Origin: Saccharomonospora azurea NA-128
GTDB lineage: Bacteria > Actinomycetota > Actinomycetes > Mycobacteriales > Pseudonocardiaceae
NCBI RefSeq assembly: GCF_000231055.2
Contig: NZ_CM001466.1
Span: 2,136,165 to 2,200,164 of the forward strand
Reading direction: 5' to 3'
Length of the DNA stretch: 64,000 nt
Position numbers and translations under genes: made by a program. The notes beneath the pieces were generated by a model that searched no databases, was not told where the DNA came from, and saw only the letters and a list, made by a program, of their open reading frames with translations. Position 1 is the first letter of the stretch. Each line of letters starts with the position of its first letter. This document shows positions 45,212 through 54,213 of this stretch, one piece after another.

Positions 45212-45268
45212 TCCGATATCCGATCACATGGCGCCGAGAAAAACATCCTCCGAGATAATGAGCTCGAG

Positions 45269-46078
45269 TCACTCCCTGCTGTTGTACAGACGCATACTGA
45301 TAAACCCGAAGATCAGCGTGATACCGGCGGAGATGGCCAGGGTCGACAGGATCCACCCCATCGGCACCGAGCCGGTGAGCAAGCCGCGAACGGCCGACAC
45401 GGTGTGCGTGATGGGATTGGCCGCCACCACGGTCTGCAGCCAGCCGGGCATCGTCTCCGGCAGCACGTAGACGTTGCTCAGGAAGGTCGCGGGCATGACG
45501 ACCAGCATGCTCATGCTCATGACGGACTTCTCCGAGCGGAGCAGCAGCCCGAACATCGTCCAGATCCACGAGAACGCGAACGCGAACACCAGCAGCACCC
45601 CGATCGCCGCGAGGACGTGCAGGATGCCGGCGTCCGACCGGAAACCCATCAACAATCCCAGGAGCAGGATGGTGACGGCCGCGATCGAGTAGCGCACCGC
45701 GTCTCCGAGCAGCGCGCCGACCAGCGCGGCCGGGCGCCACACGGGCAACGTCCGGATGCGGTCGAAGATCCCCTTGTTGATGTCGCTGTTGATACCGGTT
45801 CCGGTGTACATGGTGATCATGGCGACGCTCGTGACCAACATTCCCGGCAGCAGGAATTGCAAGTAGTCACCGGTCGAGCCGGACAATGCGCCGCCGAAGA
45901 GATAGGTGAACATCAGCGTCATCAGGACGGGGAACACGGTGACGTCGAAGATCTGTTCGGGAATGTGCTTCAGCTTCAACATCGATCGCCAGCCGAAGGT
46001 CAGCGAGGCCGACAGAGCGCTCGGGCGGGACATCGACTTGCCTTCGGCGAGAACGGACTTCAGTGCGGGAGTGGTCAT
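45269..46078 (-). CDS. ABC-2 type exporter permease, DrrB-like
   Basis: 269 aa with six hydrophobic segments. Characteristic regions are FDVTVFPVLMTLMFTYLFGG (first helix), QFLLPGMLVTSVAMITMY, NKGIFDRIRTLPVWRPAALVG (cytoplasmic loop that contacts the ATPase) and VAANPITHTVSAVRGLLTG. The ATG overlaps the ATPase stop (ATGA). Being in the same strand-block as the polyketide synthase and only 1.6 kb from it, it may export the polyketide or give self-resistance (inference). Confidence 0.88.
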   Translation of the reverse strand: MTTPALKSVLAEGKSMSRPSALSASLTFGWRSMLKLKHIPEQIFDVTVFPVLMTLMFTYLFGGALSGSTGDYLQFLLPGMLVTSVAMITMYTGTGINSDINKGIFDRIRTLPVWRPAALVGALLGDAVRYSIAAVTILLLGLLMGFRSDAGILHVLAAIGVLLVFAFAFSWIWTMFGLLLRSEKSVMSMSMLVVMPATFLSNVYVLPETMPGWLQTVVAANPITHTVSAVRGLLTGSVPMGWILSTLAISAGITLIFGFISMRLYNSRE

Positions 46079-47070
46079 CGGGCGGTGGCCTTCGCTTCCT
46101 CGGGGTCGGGGGTGCTGGAACGGTCGGTCAGAGCGAGGAACACCTCGTCGAGGCTGGGCCTGCCGAGCGTGAAGTTGTCCACCGCGATGCCGGCCGCGGC
46201 GAGCTCGCCGAGCACCACGGCGGCCTGCTTCTCCGCACCCTCGGCCTCGACGAGCGCGGTGAGGACGAGCGGATCGGCCGAGGTTCGCACCGGGGTGGTC
46301 ATCGAGCGGGCGAGCACGTCGGTGGCGGCGTCGACGTCGTCGACGTCGACGAGGCGGACGTGGATGGTGCCCGCCCCGGTCGAGGCCTTCAGCTCACCGG
46401 GGGTGCCTTCGGCGACCATGCGGCCACGGTCGATCACCGCCACGCGGTCGGCCAGCTGGTCGGCTTCCTCCAGGTACTGGGTCGTGAGGAGGACGGTCGC
46501 GCCCTCCGCCACGATGTCGCGGACGATCTCCCAAACCTCGTTCCTGCTGCGCGGGTCGAGCCCGGTGGTCGGTTCGTCGAGGATCAGCAGGTCGGGCGAC
46601 TGGACGATGCTGGCGGCGATGTCGAGGCGGCGGCGCATACCACCGGAATAGGTCCGGACCTGCCTGCCGCCCGCTTCGGTGAGGCGGAACGCCTCCAGCA
46701 GCTGTTTCGCCCGTTTCACCGCTCCCTTCCGGCCGTAGCCGAACAACCTGGACAGCATGACCAGGTTCTCCTCACCGGTCAGGACGTCGTCGAGGGAGGC
46801 GTACTGCCCGGTGACGCTCAACCTGGAGCGCACCTCGTCGCGTGCGCGCGTGACGTCGTGGCCGAAGACCCGCGCCGTCCCGCTCGTCGGCGACAGCAGC
46901 GTGGCCAGCACCTTCACGGCGGTCGACTTGCCGGCGCCGTTCGGGCCGAGCAGCCCGAACACGGTTCCCGCCTCGACCACCAGATCGAGCCCGTCGAGCG
47001 CGCGGTGCGCACCGAACTCCTTCACCAGTCCGACTGTCTCGATCGCCGGGCCGGCACGCAGTGTGTCCAT
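46075..47070 (-). CDS. ABC exporter ATP-binding subunit, DrrA-like
   Basis: 331 aa. Walker [15 protein letters not shown] (about 39-52), Q-loop VTGQYASLDDVLTGEENL, signature TYSGGMRRRLDIA, Walker [18 protein letters not shown]-loop LLTTQYLEEAD with Gln in place of the usual His (as in DrrA). The C-terminal domain ends with RPSLDEVFLALTD, a DrrA hallmark. The ATG at 47070 follows GGAGG; a longer frame upstream crosses the divergent promoter region. First gene of the operon ATPase-permease-kinase-regulator-AAA. Confidence 0.92.
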   Translation of the reverse strand: MDTLRAGPAIETVGLVKEFGAHRALDGLDLVVEAGTVFGLLGPNGAGKSTAVKVLATLLSPTSGTARVFGHDVTRARDEVRSRLSVTGQYASLDDVLTGEENLVMLSRLFGYGRKGAVKRAKQLLEAFRLTEAGGRQVRTYSGGMRRRLDIAASIVQSPDLLILDEPTTGLDPRSRNEVWEIVRDIVAEGATVLLTTQYLEEADQLADRVAVIDRGRMVAEGTPGELKASTGAGTIHVRLVDVDDVDAATDVLARSMTTPVRTSADPLVLTALVEAEGAEKQAAVVLGELAAAGIAVDNFTLGRPSLDEVFLALTDRSSTPDPEEAKATAR

Positions 47071-47259
47071 GGGGTCGTCCTCCTCGTGGCCTGCCTTCAC
47101 CCGAGAGGCGCGAGATCGGACGACTCGGCCGCGAGATCGAATCTCGCGGGTCGCGCGCTCCTCCGAAGGGATGAGAGCACCGATACTGATTGACGATTCA
47201 CCGTCGGCCCGCCCCGACTCTAGAGTGGTCGGTAGCAAGAGTCTGGGAAGGACATCGAC

Positions 47260-47463
47260 ATGCTCGAACTGATCGGAATTCTGTTCGCCGTCCAGGGCAT
47301 CGGCGGACTGATCAACAACCTCCAGGAGAACAGCGGCGACAGCTGGTTCCTGGTGAACTACATCGACGCGCTGGAGGGCTTCGAGATCCCCATCAGCATC
47401 GGTCTCATCATCATCGGCGTGCTGGCGGTCGGTGTGCCCTATTTGACCAAATCGAAGCGGTAG
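47260..47463 (+). CDS. Small two-helix membrane protein of unknown function
   Basis: 67 aa. Hydrophobic segments at about 2-18 (LELIGILFAVQGIGGLI) and 43-60 (ISIGLIIIGVLAVGVP) flank a short polar loop; the C-terminus is basic (TKSKR). AAGGA lies before the ATG. It is divergent from the exporter operon (189 bp between starts) and 54 bp ahead of the ureohydrolase gene on the same strand. I recognise no family. The location suggests a small accessory membrane subunit, but nothing proves it. Confidence 0.6.
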   Translation: MLELIGILFAVQGIGGLINNLQENSGDSWFLVNYIDALEGFEIPISIGLIIIGVLAVGVPYLTKSKR

Positions 47464-47517
47464 AAACCCGGCATCTCCGGACCGAACCACGCGCAAACGA
47501 ATACTGGGGGTTTGAGT

Positions 47518-48645
47518 GTGAAGTCGGAACACACCGACGACAACGCCAGCTGGCCTTATCCCATCAAGCAGGCCTCACGCGATCCGGGACCGCTGAACGT
47601 CCATCGCAACGCGAACCAGCCGGCGTACGTCGGCATTCCGACGTTCATGAGCCTTCCGATCTGTCTCACTCCTGAAGACCTCCGCGCGGGGGATGTCGAC
47701 GTGGCCGTGCTCGGCGCCCCGGTGGACACGTCCACCGGCCATCGGGGTGCCGCCTTCGGGCCCCGTGCTCTGCGCGCGGACGAGCGGTACCTGTTCAACA
47801 ACACGTCCGACCTCGTCAACGCCAGTACGCGCATCAAGCCGTTCGACGAGCTGACCGTCGTCGACTACGGCGACGCCGCCGTCGACCTGTGGAGCATCGA
47901 GAACACCGAGCGGACGATCGGGCAGGTGGTCTCCGAGGTGCTCGACGTCGGCGCGGTGCCGATCGTCATGGGCGGAGACCACTCCGTCATGGTGCCCAAC
48001 GTGCGGGCGCTGGTGGAGAAGTACGGCGCCGACAAGCTCGCCGTCGTCCACTTCGATGCCCACCCGGACTGCCACGAAGAGATCTACGGGCACACCAAGA
48101 CGCACGCGACCACGATCTGGCGTCTGGTCAACGAGCTGGGCGTCCCCGGCCACAACATCGTGCAGGCGGGCATCCGCACTCCCGGCTCGCCGGACAACCA
48201 TTTGTTCCACTGGATGCGCAAGGCGGGCATCCACACGCACTTCATGGCCGAGATCGAACGACTCGGTCTGCCCGCGGTGGTCGACAAGGTGATCGCGGAG
48301 GCCAGTGACGGTGCCGAGGTCGTCTACGTCTCGTTGGACATCGACGTCGTCGACCCGGCGTACGCGCCGGGCACCGGGACACCGGAGCCCGGTGGCCTGT
48401 CGGGCCGGGAGATCCTGACCGCGTTCCGGAGGCTGTGCCACGAACTTCCCGTGGTGGGAATGGACGTCGTCGAGGTCGCCCCGCACCTCGACCCCGGTTA
48501 CCACACGGCGCTGTTGGCCCGTCGCGTGATCCTGGAGTCGATCAGCGGACTGGCCATGCGCAAGGCGGGTATCAGCACCCGCGACTACCGGCACCCCGTC
48601 GTCTCGGGGGAGATCCCCTTCGCGATGCCGGCCCGACGTTCCTGA
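47518..48645 (+). CDS. Ureohydrolase (agmatinase/guanidinobutyrase-like)
   Basis: 375-aa arginase-fold Mn-dependent enzyme that hydrolyses a guanidino group to amine plus urea. Metal-ligand motifs are present: GGDHSVMVP (near 154), VVHFDAHPDCHEE (DAHxD near 177) and SLDIDVVDPAYAPGTGTPEPGG (near 276), followed by the family's GMDVVEVAP. A GTG at 47518 is chosen over TTG at 47512 because GGGGG lies 7 nt before it. It converges with the polyketide synthase genes, 66 bp from their last stop. In amino-type marginolactone pathways (desertomycin, ECO-02301) a homologue removes the amidino mask from a 4-guanidinobutyryl starter after chain assembly. Alternatives are agmatinase or guanidinobutyrase in arginine catabolism. 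Confidence 0.85.
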   Translation: MKSEHTDDNASWPYPIKQASRDPGPLNVHRNANQPAYVGIPTFMSLPICLTPEDLRAGDVDVAVLGAPVDTSTGHRGAAFGPRALRADERYLFNNTSDLVNASTRIKPFDELTVVDYGDAAVDLWSIENTERTIGQVVSEVLDVGAVPIVMGGDHSVMVPNVRALVEKYGADKLAVVHFDAHPDCHEEIYGHTKTHATTIWRLVNELGVPGHNIVQAGIRTPGSPDNHLFHWMRKAGIHTHFMAEIERLGLPAVVDKVIAEASDGAEVVYVSLDIDVVDPAYAPGTGTPEPGGLSGREILTAFRRLCHELPVVGMDVVEVAPHLDPGYHTALLARRVILESISGLAMRKAGISTRDYRHPVVSGEIPFAMPARRS

Positions 48646-48655
48646 CTCACTCCGG

Positions 48656-48693
48656 TCGCGGGCCAGGACAGAGTTTTCCGACCCGGCCCGCGA
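48656..48693. terminator. Bidirectional hairpin between ureohydrolase and polyketide synthase genes
   Basis: TCGCGGGCC (48656-48664) and GGCCCGCGA (48685-48693) are perfect 9-bp complements around a 20-nt loop, placed exactly between two converging stops. There is no U-tract. Confidence 0.5.
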
Positions 48694-48711
48694 TGACGGA
48701 GAGCGGTCACC

Positions 48712-51700
48712 TCAGCACTCGATCACCTCGGTCAGCCAGCGGTCGACCGCGCGTGCGGTGTCGGCACCCAGGTCTTCCATGATCCGGAAGTGGTTGCCCT
48801 CGACGTCGAGGGTGGTGTGCGGCAACGGCCAGGTCGGTTGTCCACCGGCCCCGAGCGGATCGGACGCCCGCACGAGCAACGTGGGCGTGTCGATCGGTTT
48901 CACGGTCCAATCCAGATTGAAGTACCGGCCCATCGCGGTCAGCCACGCCTCGCCCCACGCGTCGTCGGCGGTGCGGTCGCGCTCGATCAGGCCTCGCCAG
49001 GTGTCGTCCATGGCGTCGTCCATGGCCTCCCGGTCGAGCTGCGAGTACGTGTCGAGCAGGATCACCGCCTCGGGCCGCGTTCCCTCGTTCTCCAGCCGAG
49101 CCGCCAGCGCGTGGGCGATGACTCCGCCGGAGGAGTAACCGACGAGCGCGAACGGTTCCTGCCCGACGTGCTCCCGCAGGCCCGCGAGATGGACGTCCAG
49201 CAGCGCCTCCGCGCTCGCGGGCAGCGGCTCGCCGGTGCGGAACCCGAGCAGGGGCAACACGAACACGTCGCGCTGGTCCCGAAGCCCTCCCGCGAACCGA
49301 GCGTAGGTCTGCGGCCCCGTCTTGCCGACGAACGGCGGGACGCACACCAGCCGGGTGCGCCCGCTGCCCTCGGCCATCCGCACGGGGGCGGAGTCGACCG
49401 CCAGGTCGTCGGCGCCGTCGAAGGTCGGCAGGAACGTGGCCGCGGTGTTGAGCAGGGCGATGAAGTCGTCGACCCGGCCGAGTTCGCCCGCCCTCTCGTA
49501 GAGGACGCTGAGCGTGCCGGGCTTCGCCGCCCCCTGCTCCGACGACTGCTCGCCCACCAGCGACAGCAGGTGCCCGGCGAGCTCCACGGGGGTGCCGAAC
49601 TCGAACACGGCCGTGGTGCGGACCCGCTGCCCGATGCGCGCGCTGAGGCGCCGGGCCAGGTCCACCGCCGTGACCGAGTCAAAGCCGGCCTCGATCAGCT
49701 TGCCGTCGGGCTCGAACGAGTCGGCGTCCGAGTACCCCAGCACCGCCGCGGCGACGGAGCGGACGACCTCCACGACGAACGGAAGCCGTTCCGCCGGAGG
49801 CAGTGCGCGAAGCCGCTCGGCGAGGTCCGCTCGGGACGCGGTCGACTCGGCCGGGTCGGTGTCGGACGCGAGCGTCGCCTCGGGCAGTTCGGCGAGCAAC
49901 GTGCTCGGGCGCGTGGTGGTGAACACGGGAGCGAACGCCGACCAGTCCATGTCGGTGATGGCCAGTGTGGTGTCGTCCTGGTCCAGGGCCTGCGCCAGCG
50001 CCCGCACCGCGAGTTCGGGCTGCATCGACCTGAGTCCGCGCCGGGCCATGAGCTCCCGGAACGGGCTGTCGCCGAGGCCTCCGCCGTCCCAGCCGCCCCA
50101 GGCGACGGAGCAGGCGGACAGCCCGCGCGCCCGGCGTCGCTGTGCGAGGGCGTCGAGGTGGGCGTTCGCCGCCGCGTACGCGGCCTGCCCGATGCCGCCC
50201 CAGACTCCGGCGCAGGACGAGAACAGGACGAACGCGTCGAGTGCGGTGTCGGCGAGCAGCTCGTCGAGCAGTTCGGCGCCGGTGACCTTGCCCGCGTACA
50301 CCTCGGCGAGGACCTCCGGTGTGGTCTCCTCCAGCGGGATGGACGGCGCGATGCCCGCGGTGTGCACGACGGCGGAGAGCGGCGGCAGCGTGTCGAGGAG
50401 GTCGACCAGGGACTCGCGGTCGGCCACGTCGCAGGCCGCGACGGTGACCTTGGCACCCAGCTTCGCGAGCTCCGCCGCCAGTTCGTCGGCTCCCGGCGAC
50501 TCCCTCCCCCTCCGGCTGGTGAGCACGAGGTGCTGCGCGCCCTCGGCGGCCAGCCAGCGGGCCACGTGTCCGCCCAGGGCACCGGTCCCACCCGTGATCA
50601 GCACGGTTCCGTTCGGGCGGTAGCGCCGCGGCGGGACGTCGGCGACGGAGGCGTGTACGAGTCGGCGTCCGAAAGCGCCTCCGGCACGCAACGCCACCTG
50701 GTCCTCGGCTCCCCCGGCCAGTACGTCGGCGAGCGCGTGCAGCATGCGCTCGGTCGGCGCGGGCGTGAGGTCGACCAGGCCGCCCCACCTCGCCGGGTGC
50801 TCCAGCGCCGCGCTGAAACCGAGGCCCCACACCGACGCCTGGACCGGGTCGACGGGCGCGTCACCGGTGCCCACGGCGACCGCGTTGCGGGTCACCGTCC
50901 ACAGCGGAGCGTCGAGTCCGGAGTCTCCGAGCGCCTGGACCAACGCCAGCACGGCGTCCGCCGAGGCGGGCAGGAACCGGGGGTGGCTGGGGCGCGAGTC
51001 CGCGTCGAAGGCGAGCAGGGACACGATGCCGTCGAGGCCGTCGAGCCCCGACAAGCGGGCCGCAAGCGCCTCCCGCGTCAGCTCCGATGCCGCCGGCGAC
51101 AGTTCGTGGACGCGCGCTCCCCGCTCGGTCAGCACGCGCACGATCGCCGTGGCAGTGTCGCCGCTGTCGCCGCTGTCGCCGCTGTCACTGCTGTCGCCGC
51201 TGTCACTGCCGACACCGCCCTCCGCCGGGCTGAGGACCAGCCAGTCGCCGCCGAGCGTCGCGCGAGCGCCGAGTGTGACCGGCCGCCACTCCACGCGGTA
51301 CCGCCACGATTCGACCGTCCGCTCCTCGGTGCGCTGCCGGCGCCAGCGGGACAGCGCGGGCAGGACCGCGGCGAGCGCGTCCCGATCGGTGGTCTCCAGC
51401 AGGTCGGACAGCGCGCCCAGGTCCTCGTCCGCGACGAGTCCCCAGAACCGCTCCGCGATCGGGTCGCCGCCGTGCGGAGCGTCCTGCGCGGAGGCGGGTT
51501 CGTGCCAGTACCGCTTCCGCTGGAAGGGGTACGGGGGCAGCGAGACCGGCTCGGGTTCCGTGCCCTCGAAGGCGACCGGCCAGTCGATCGCGGCGCCGTT
51601 GACGTGGGCCTCACCGAGTGCGGCGAGGAACTGCCGCAGCCCGCCCTGGTCGCGGCGGAGCGTGCCGACGACCACCACCTCGTCCGACGCGCTGTGGTCG

Positions 51701-54198
51701 GCGACCTCGTGCAGCGCGTTGCGCAACACGGGATGCGGCGTCGACTCGATCACGAGGTTGTGCCCGTCGGCGAACAGCTGCCGCACGGCGGGTTCGAACA
51801 GCACCGGCTGACGCATGTTCCGGTACCAGTACTCCGCGGTCAGCTCCGCCGTGTCGACACGGGTGCCGGTGACGGTGGAGTAGAACGCGACGTCGGTCGA
51901 GACCGGGCGGATCGGGGCGAGGTCCGCGAGCAGGTCGTCGCGCAGCGGTTCCACCTGCGGTGAGTGCCCCGCCCCCGGCGCGCCGGGAATGCGGCGGCAG
52001 CGGATCTGCCGGTCCTCGCACACCTGCAGCAGCTCGTCGAGCGCCGCGGGATCACCGGCCACGGTGCCCAGCGCGGGGCCGTTGACGGCGGCCACCGAGA
52101 GCCCGTCCCACCGCTCGACCAGCGCGGTCAGTTCGTCGTGCGGCAACGACACCGAGGCCATGGCGCCCCGCCCGGCGATGTGCGTCAACGCACGCGACCG
52201 CAGAGCGACGATCCGCGCCGCGTCGTCCAGCGTCAGCGCCCCGGCCTCGTGTGCGGCCGCGATCTCGCCCTGCGAATGACCCACGACCGCCGCGGGTTCG
52301 ATGCCGTAGGAGCGCCAGAGAGCGGCCAGCGACACCATCATCGTGAACAGCACCGGTTGCACGACGTCGAGCCGCTCCATGGAGGCCGCGCCCTCGACCC
52401 CGTTGAGCACGTCGGTGACCGAGAAGTCCACGTAGGACGCGAAGGCCTCCTCGCACCGGCGGACACTCGCGGCGAAGACCTGGGACTCGGTGAGCAACGC
52501 GGCCCCCATGCCCGGCCACTGCGATCCCTGCCCCGAGAAGACGAACACCGGCTTGCCGTCGCTGAGCAGCGCGCTGCCCTGCACCGTGCCGGGCACCGGC
52601 TCCCCGTCGGCGAGCGCGGCGAGTTGCTCGGAGAAGTCCTTCGCCGTCGCCGCGCTGAGCACGGCCCGGTGCGGCAGCAGGCTCCGCGTGGTGAGCAGCG
52701 AGTACCCGACGTCGACCGGGTCCAGCTCCGTCTCGCTCTCGACGCAGGCGTGCAGGCGAGCGGCCTGGGCGCGGAGCGCGGCCGGGGACTTGGCCGACAG
52801 CAGCCACGGCACGGCCGCGGGGATCCGCCGGTCGGGCCGTGCGATGCGTTCCACGGCGGGAGGCTGTTCGACGATCACGTGCGCGTTCGTGCCGCTCAGC
52901 CCGAACGAGGACACCCCCGCACGACGCGGACGGCCCGTCTCCGGCCACGGACGCGCCTGCGTGAGCACCTCGACCGACCCCGTGGACCAGTCGACGTGGG
53001 AGGTCGGCCGCTCGACGTGCAGCGTGCGCGGCAGCAGCCCGTGCCGGATCGCGTACACCATCTTGATCAGCCCCGCGATCCCCGCCGCGGCCTGGCTGTG
53101 CCCGATGTTCGACTTGATCGACCCGAGGTACAGGGGCCGGTCGTCCGGCCTGCCCTGCCCGAGGGTCGTGAGCAGGGCGGTCGCCTCGATCGGGTCGCCC
53201 AGGGCGGTACCGGTGCCGTGCGCCTCCACCGCGTCGACGTCCGCGGGTGTCAGGGTGGCGGCCGCGAGCGCCTCCCGGATCACGCGCTGTTGAGCGGCCG
53301 TGCTCGGCGAGGTGAGCCCGTTGCTCGCGCCGTCCTGGTTGATCGCGCTGCCCTGCAGCACGGCCAGCACCTCGTGGCCGTTGCGCTGGGCGTCGGACAA
53401 CAGCTCCAGGGCCACGAGTCCCGCGCCTTCGGCGAAGACCGTCCCGTCCGCTCCTTCGCCGAACGCCTTGCAGCGGGCCTGCGACGCGCTCACGTCGATG
53501 CCGCTCGCGTCCACCAGCACGGCGAGGTTGGCCAGCACGGTCACGCCACCGGCCAGCGCGATGTCGCACTCGCCCCTCCGCAGCGACTGCATGGCCAGGT
53601 GCAGCGCCACCAGCGAGGACGAACACGCCGTGTCCACGGTGAGGGCGGGCCCCTCCAGCCCCAGCATGTAGGCCAGGCGTCCGGAGAGGACGCTCGGGGC
53701 ACTGCCCGTCAGCACGTACCCCTGCGTCTGCTCGGGGTCCGCGCTGCCGTCGAGGCCGTAACCGGACGTGGTTCCTCCGACGAACACGCCGGTGCGGCTT
53801 CCCCGCATCGCCGACGGGTCCAGCCGTGCGCGCTCCAGCGTCTCCCACGCCACTTCGAGGAGAACACGCTGCTGCGGGTCCATCGCCAGAGCCTCGCGCG
53901 GGGTGATGCCGAAGAACTCCGCGTCGAAGTGCCCGGCGTCGTCCATGAACCCGCCCTCGCCGGCCGCGTTGCCCCAGCCCCGGTCGGCCGGCAGCGGCGT
54001 GATGGCGTCCACCTCGTCGGCGACGAGCTGCCACAACTCCTCGGGCGAGTTCGCGCCGCCGGGGTACCGGCAGGCCATGGAGACGATGGCGACCGGAGCC
54101 CCCGTGGACGCCTCCGCGACGCGCAACCGTTCGCGCGTCTCGTGCAGATCGGCGGTGACCCGCTTCAGGTAATCAAGGAGTTTCTGCTCGTTGCTCAT
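48712..54198 (-). CDS. Type I polyketide synthase, terminal module: KS-AT-KR-ACP-TE
   Basis: 1828-aa modular PKS protein performing the last extension and chain release. Domains: N-terminal docking coiled coil 1-30; KS 34-450 (Cys192 in DTACSSS, His327, His367); AT 550-870 (Ser642 in GHSQGE); KR 1195-1400 (Ser1328, Tyr1341, Asn1345); ACP 1475-1550 (Ser1508 in GFDSVTA); TE 1615-1820 (Ser1689 in GYSSG, Asp1716, His1803). The KR has no LDD motif but has a Trp in AGVWGG, so A-type. The AT specificity motif is GAGH (742-745), neither malonyl HAFH nor methylmalonyl YASH, suggesting a larger alkylmalonyl extender. There is no DH, so the product keeps a beta-hydroxyl next to the released or lactonised carboxyl. 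GAGGAA precedes the ATG, 15 bp after the upstream PKS gene. A GDS repeat lies at 997-1013. Confidence 0.95.
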   Translation of the reverse strand: MSNEQKLLDYLKRVTADLHETRERLRVAEASTGAPVAIVSMACRYPGGANSPEELWQLVADEVDAITPLPADRGWGNAAGEGGFMDDAGHFDAEFFGITPREALAMDPQQRVLLEVAWETLERARLDPSAMRGSRTGVFVGGTTSGYGLDGSADPEQTQGYVLTGSAPSVLSGRLAYMLGLEGPALTVDTACSSSLVALHLAMQSLRRGECDIALAGGVTVLANLAVLVDASGIDVSASQARCKAFGEGADGTVFAEGAGLVALELLSDAQRNGHEVLAVLQGSAINQDGASNGLTSPSTAAQQRVIREALAAATLTPADVDAVEAHGTGTALGDPIEATALLTTLGQGRPDDRPLYLGSIKSNIGHSQAAAGIAGLIKMVYAIRHGLLPRTLHVERPTSHVDWSTGSVEVLTQARPWPETGRPRRAGVSSFGLSGTNAHVIVEQPPAVERIARPDRRIPAAVPWLLSAKSPAALRAQAARLHACVESETELDPVDVGYSLLTTRSLLPHRAVLSAATAKDFSEQLAALADGEPVPGTVQGSALLSDGKPVFVFSGQGSQWPGMGAALLTESQVFAASVRRCEEAFASYVDFSVTDVLNGVEGAASMERLDVVQPVLFTMMVSLAALWRSYGIEPAAVVGHSQGEIAAAHEAGALTLDDAARIVALRSRALTHIAGRGAMASVSLPHDELTALVERWDGLSVAAVNGPALGTVAGDPAALDELLQVCEDRQIRCRRIPGAPGAGHSPQVEPLRDDLLADLAPIRPVSTDVAFYSTVTGTRVDTAELTAEYWYRNMRQPVLFEPAVRQLFADGHNLVIESTPHPVLRNALHEVADHSASDEVVVVGTLRRDQGGLRQFLAALGEAHVNGAAIDWPVAFEGTEPEPVSLPPYPFQRKRYWHEPASAQDAPHGGDPIAERFWGLVADEDLGALSDLLETTDRDALAAVLPALSRWRRQRTEERTVESWRYRVEWRPVTLGARATLGGDWLVLSPAEGGVGSDSGDSSDSGDSGDSGDTATAIVRVLTERGARVHELSPAASELTREALAARLSGLDGLDGIVSLLAFDADSRPSHPRFLPASADAVLALVQALGDSGLDAPLWTVTRNAVAVGTGDAPVDPVQASVWGLGFSAALEHPARWGGLVDLTPAPTERMLHALADVLAGGAEDQVALRAGGAFGRRLVHASVADVPPRRYRPNGTVLITGGTGALGGHVARWLAAEGAQHLVLTSRRGRESPGADELAAELAKLGAKVTVAACDVADRESLVDLLDTLPPLSAVVHTAGIAPSIPLEETTPEVLAEVYAGKVTGAELLDELLADTALDAFVLFSSCAGVWGGIGQAAYAAANAHLDALAQRRRARGLSACSVAWGGWDGGGLGDSPFRELMARRGLRSMQPELAVRALAQALDQDDTTLAITDMDWSAFAPVFTTTRPSTLLAELPEATLASDTDPAESTASRADLAERLRALPPAERLPFVVEVVRSVAAAVLGYSDADSFEPDGKLIEAGFDSVTAVDLARRLSARIGQRVRTTAVFEFGTPVELAGHLLSLVGEQSSEQGAAKPGTLSVLYERAGELGRVDDFIALLNTAATFLPTFDGADDLAVDSAPVRMAEGSGRTRLVCVPPFVGKTGPQTYARFAGGLRDQRDVFVLPLLGFRTGEPLPASAEALLDVHLAGLREHVGQEPFALVGYSSGGVIAHALAARLENEGTRPEAVILLDTYSQLDREAMDDAMDDTWRGLIERDRTADDAWGEAWLTAMGRYFNLDWTVKPIDTPTLLVRASDPLGAGGQPTWPLPHTTLDVEGNHFRIMEDLGADTARAVDRWLTEVIEC
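51155..51211. repeat. Nine-base tandem repeat encoding Gly-Asp-Ser units
   Basis: About six imperfect copies of GCTGTCGCC (plus-strand view; GGCGACAGC coding) lie in the AT-KR linker of the terminal PKS module. They encode [16 protein letters not shown]. The frame is preserved by the 9-bp unit, so copy number can change without breaking the enzyme. Confidence 0.8.
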
Positions 54199-54213
54199 TG
54201 CTTCCTCGCGAGG

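Noticed and set aside
42377-46651. A plus-strand open frame of about 1420 codons over the two-component/exporter operon
   Set aside because: Composition-driven antisense frame; the minus strand carries kinase, permease and ATPase motifs throughout.
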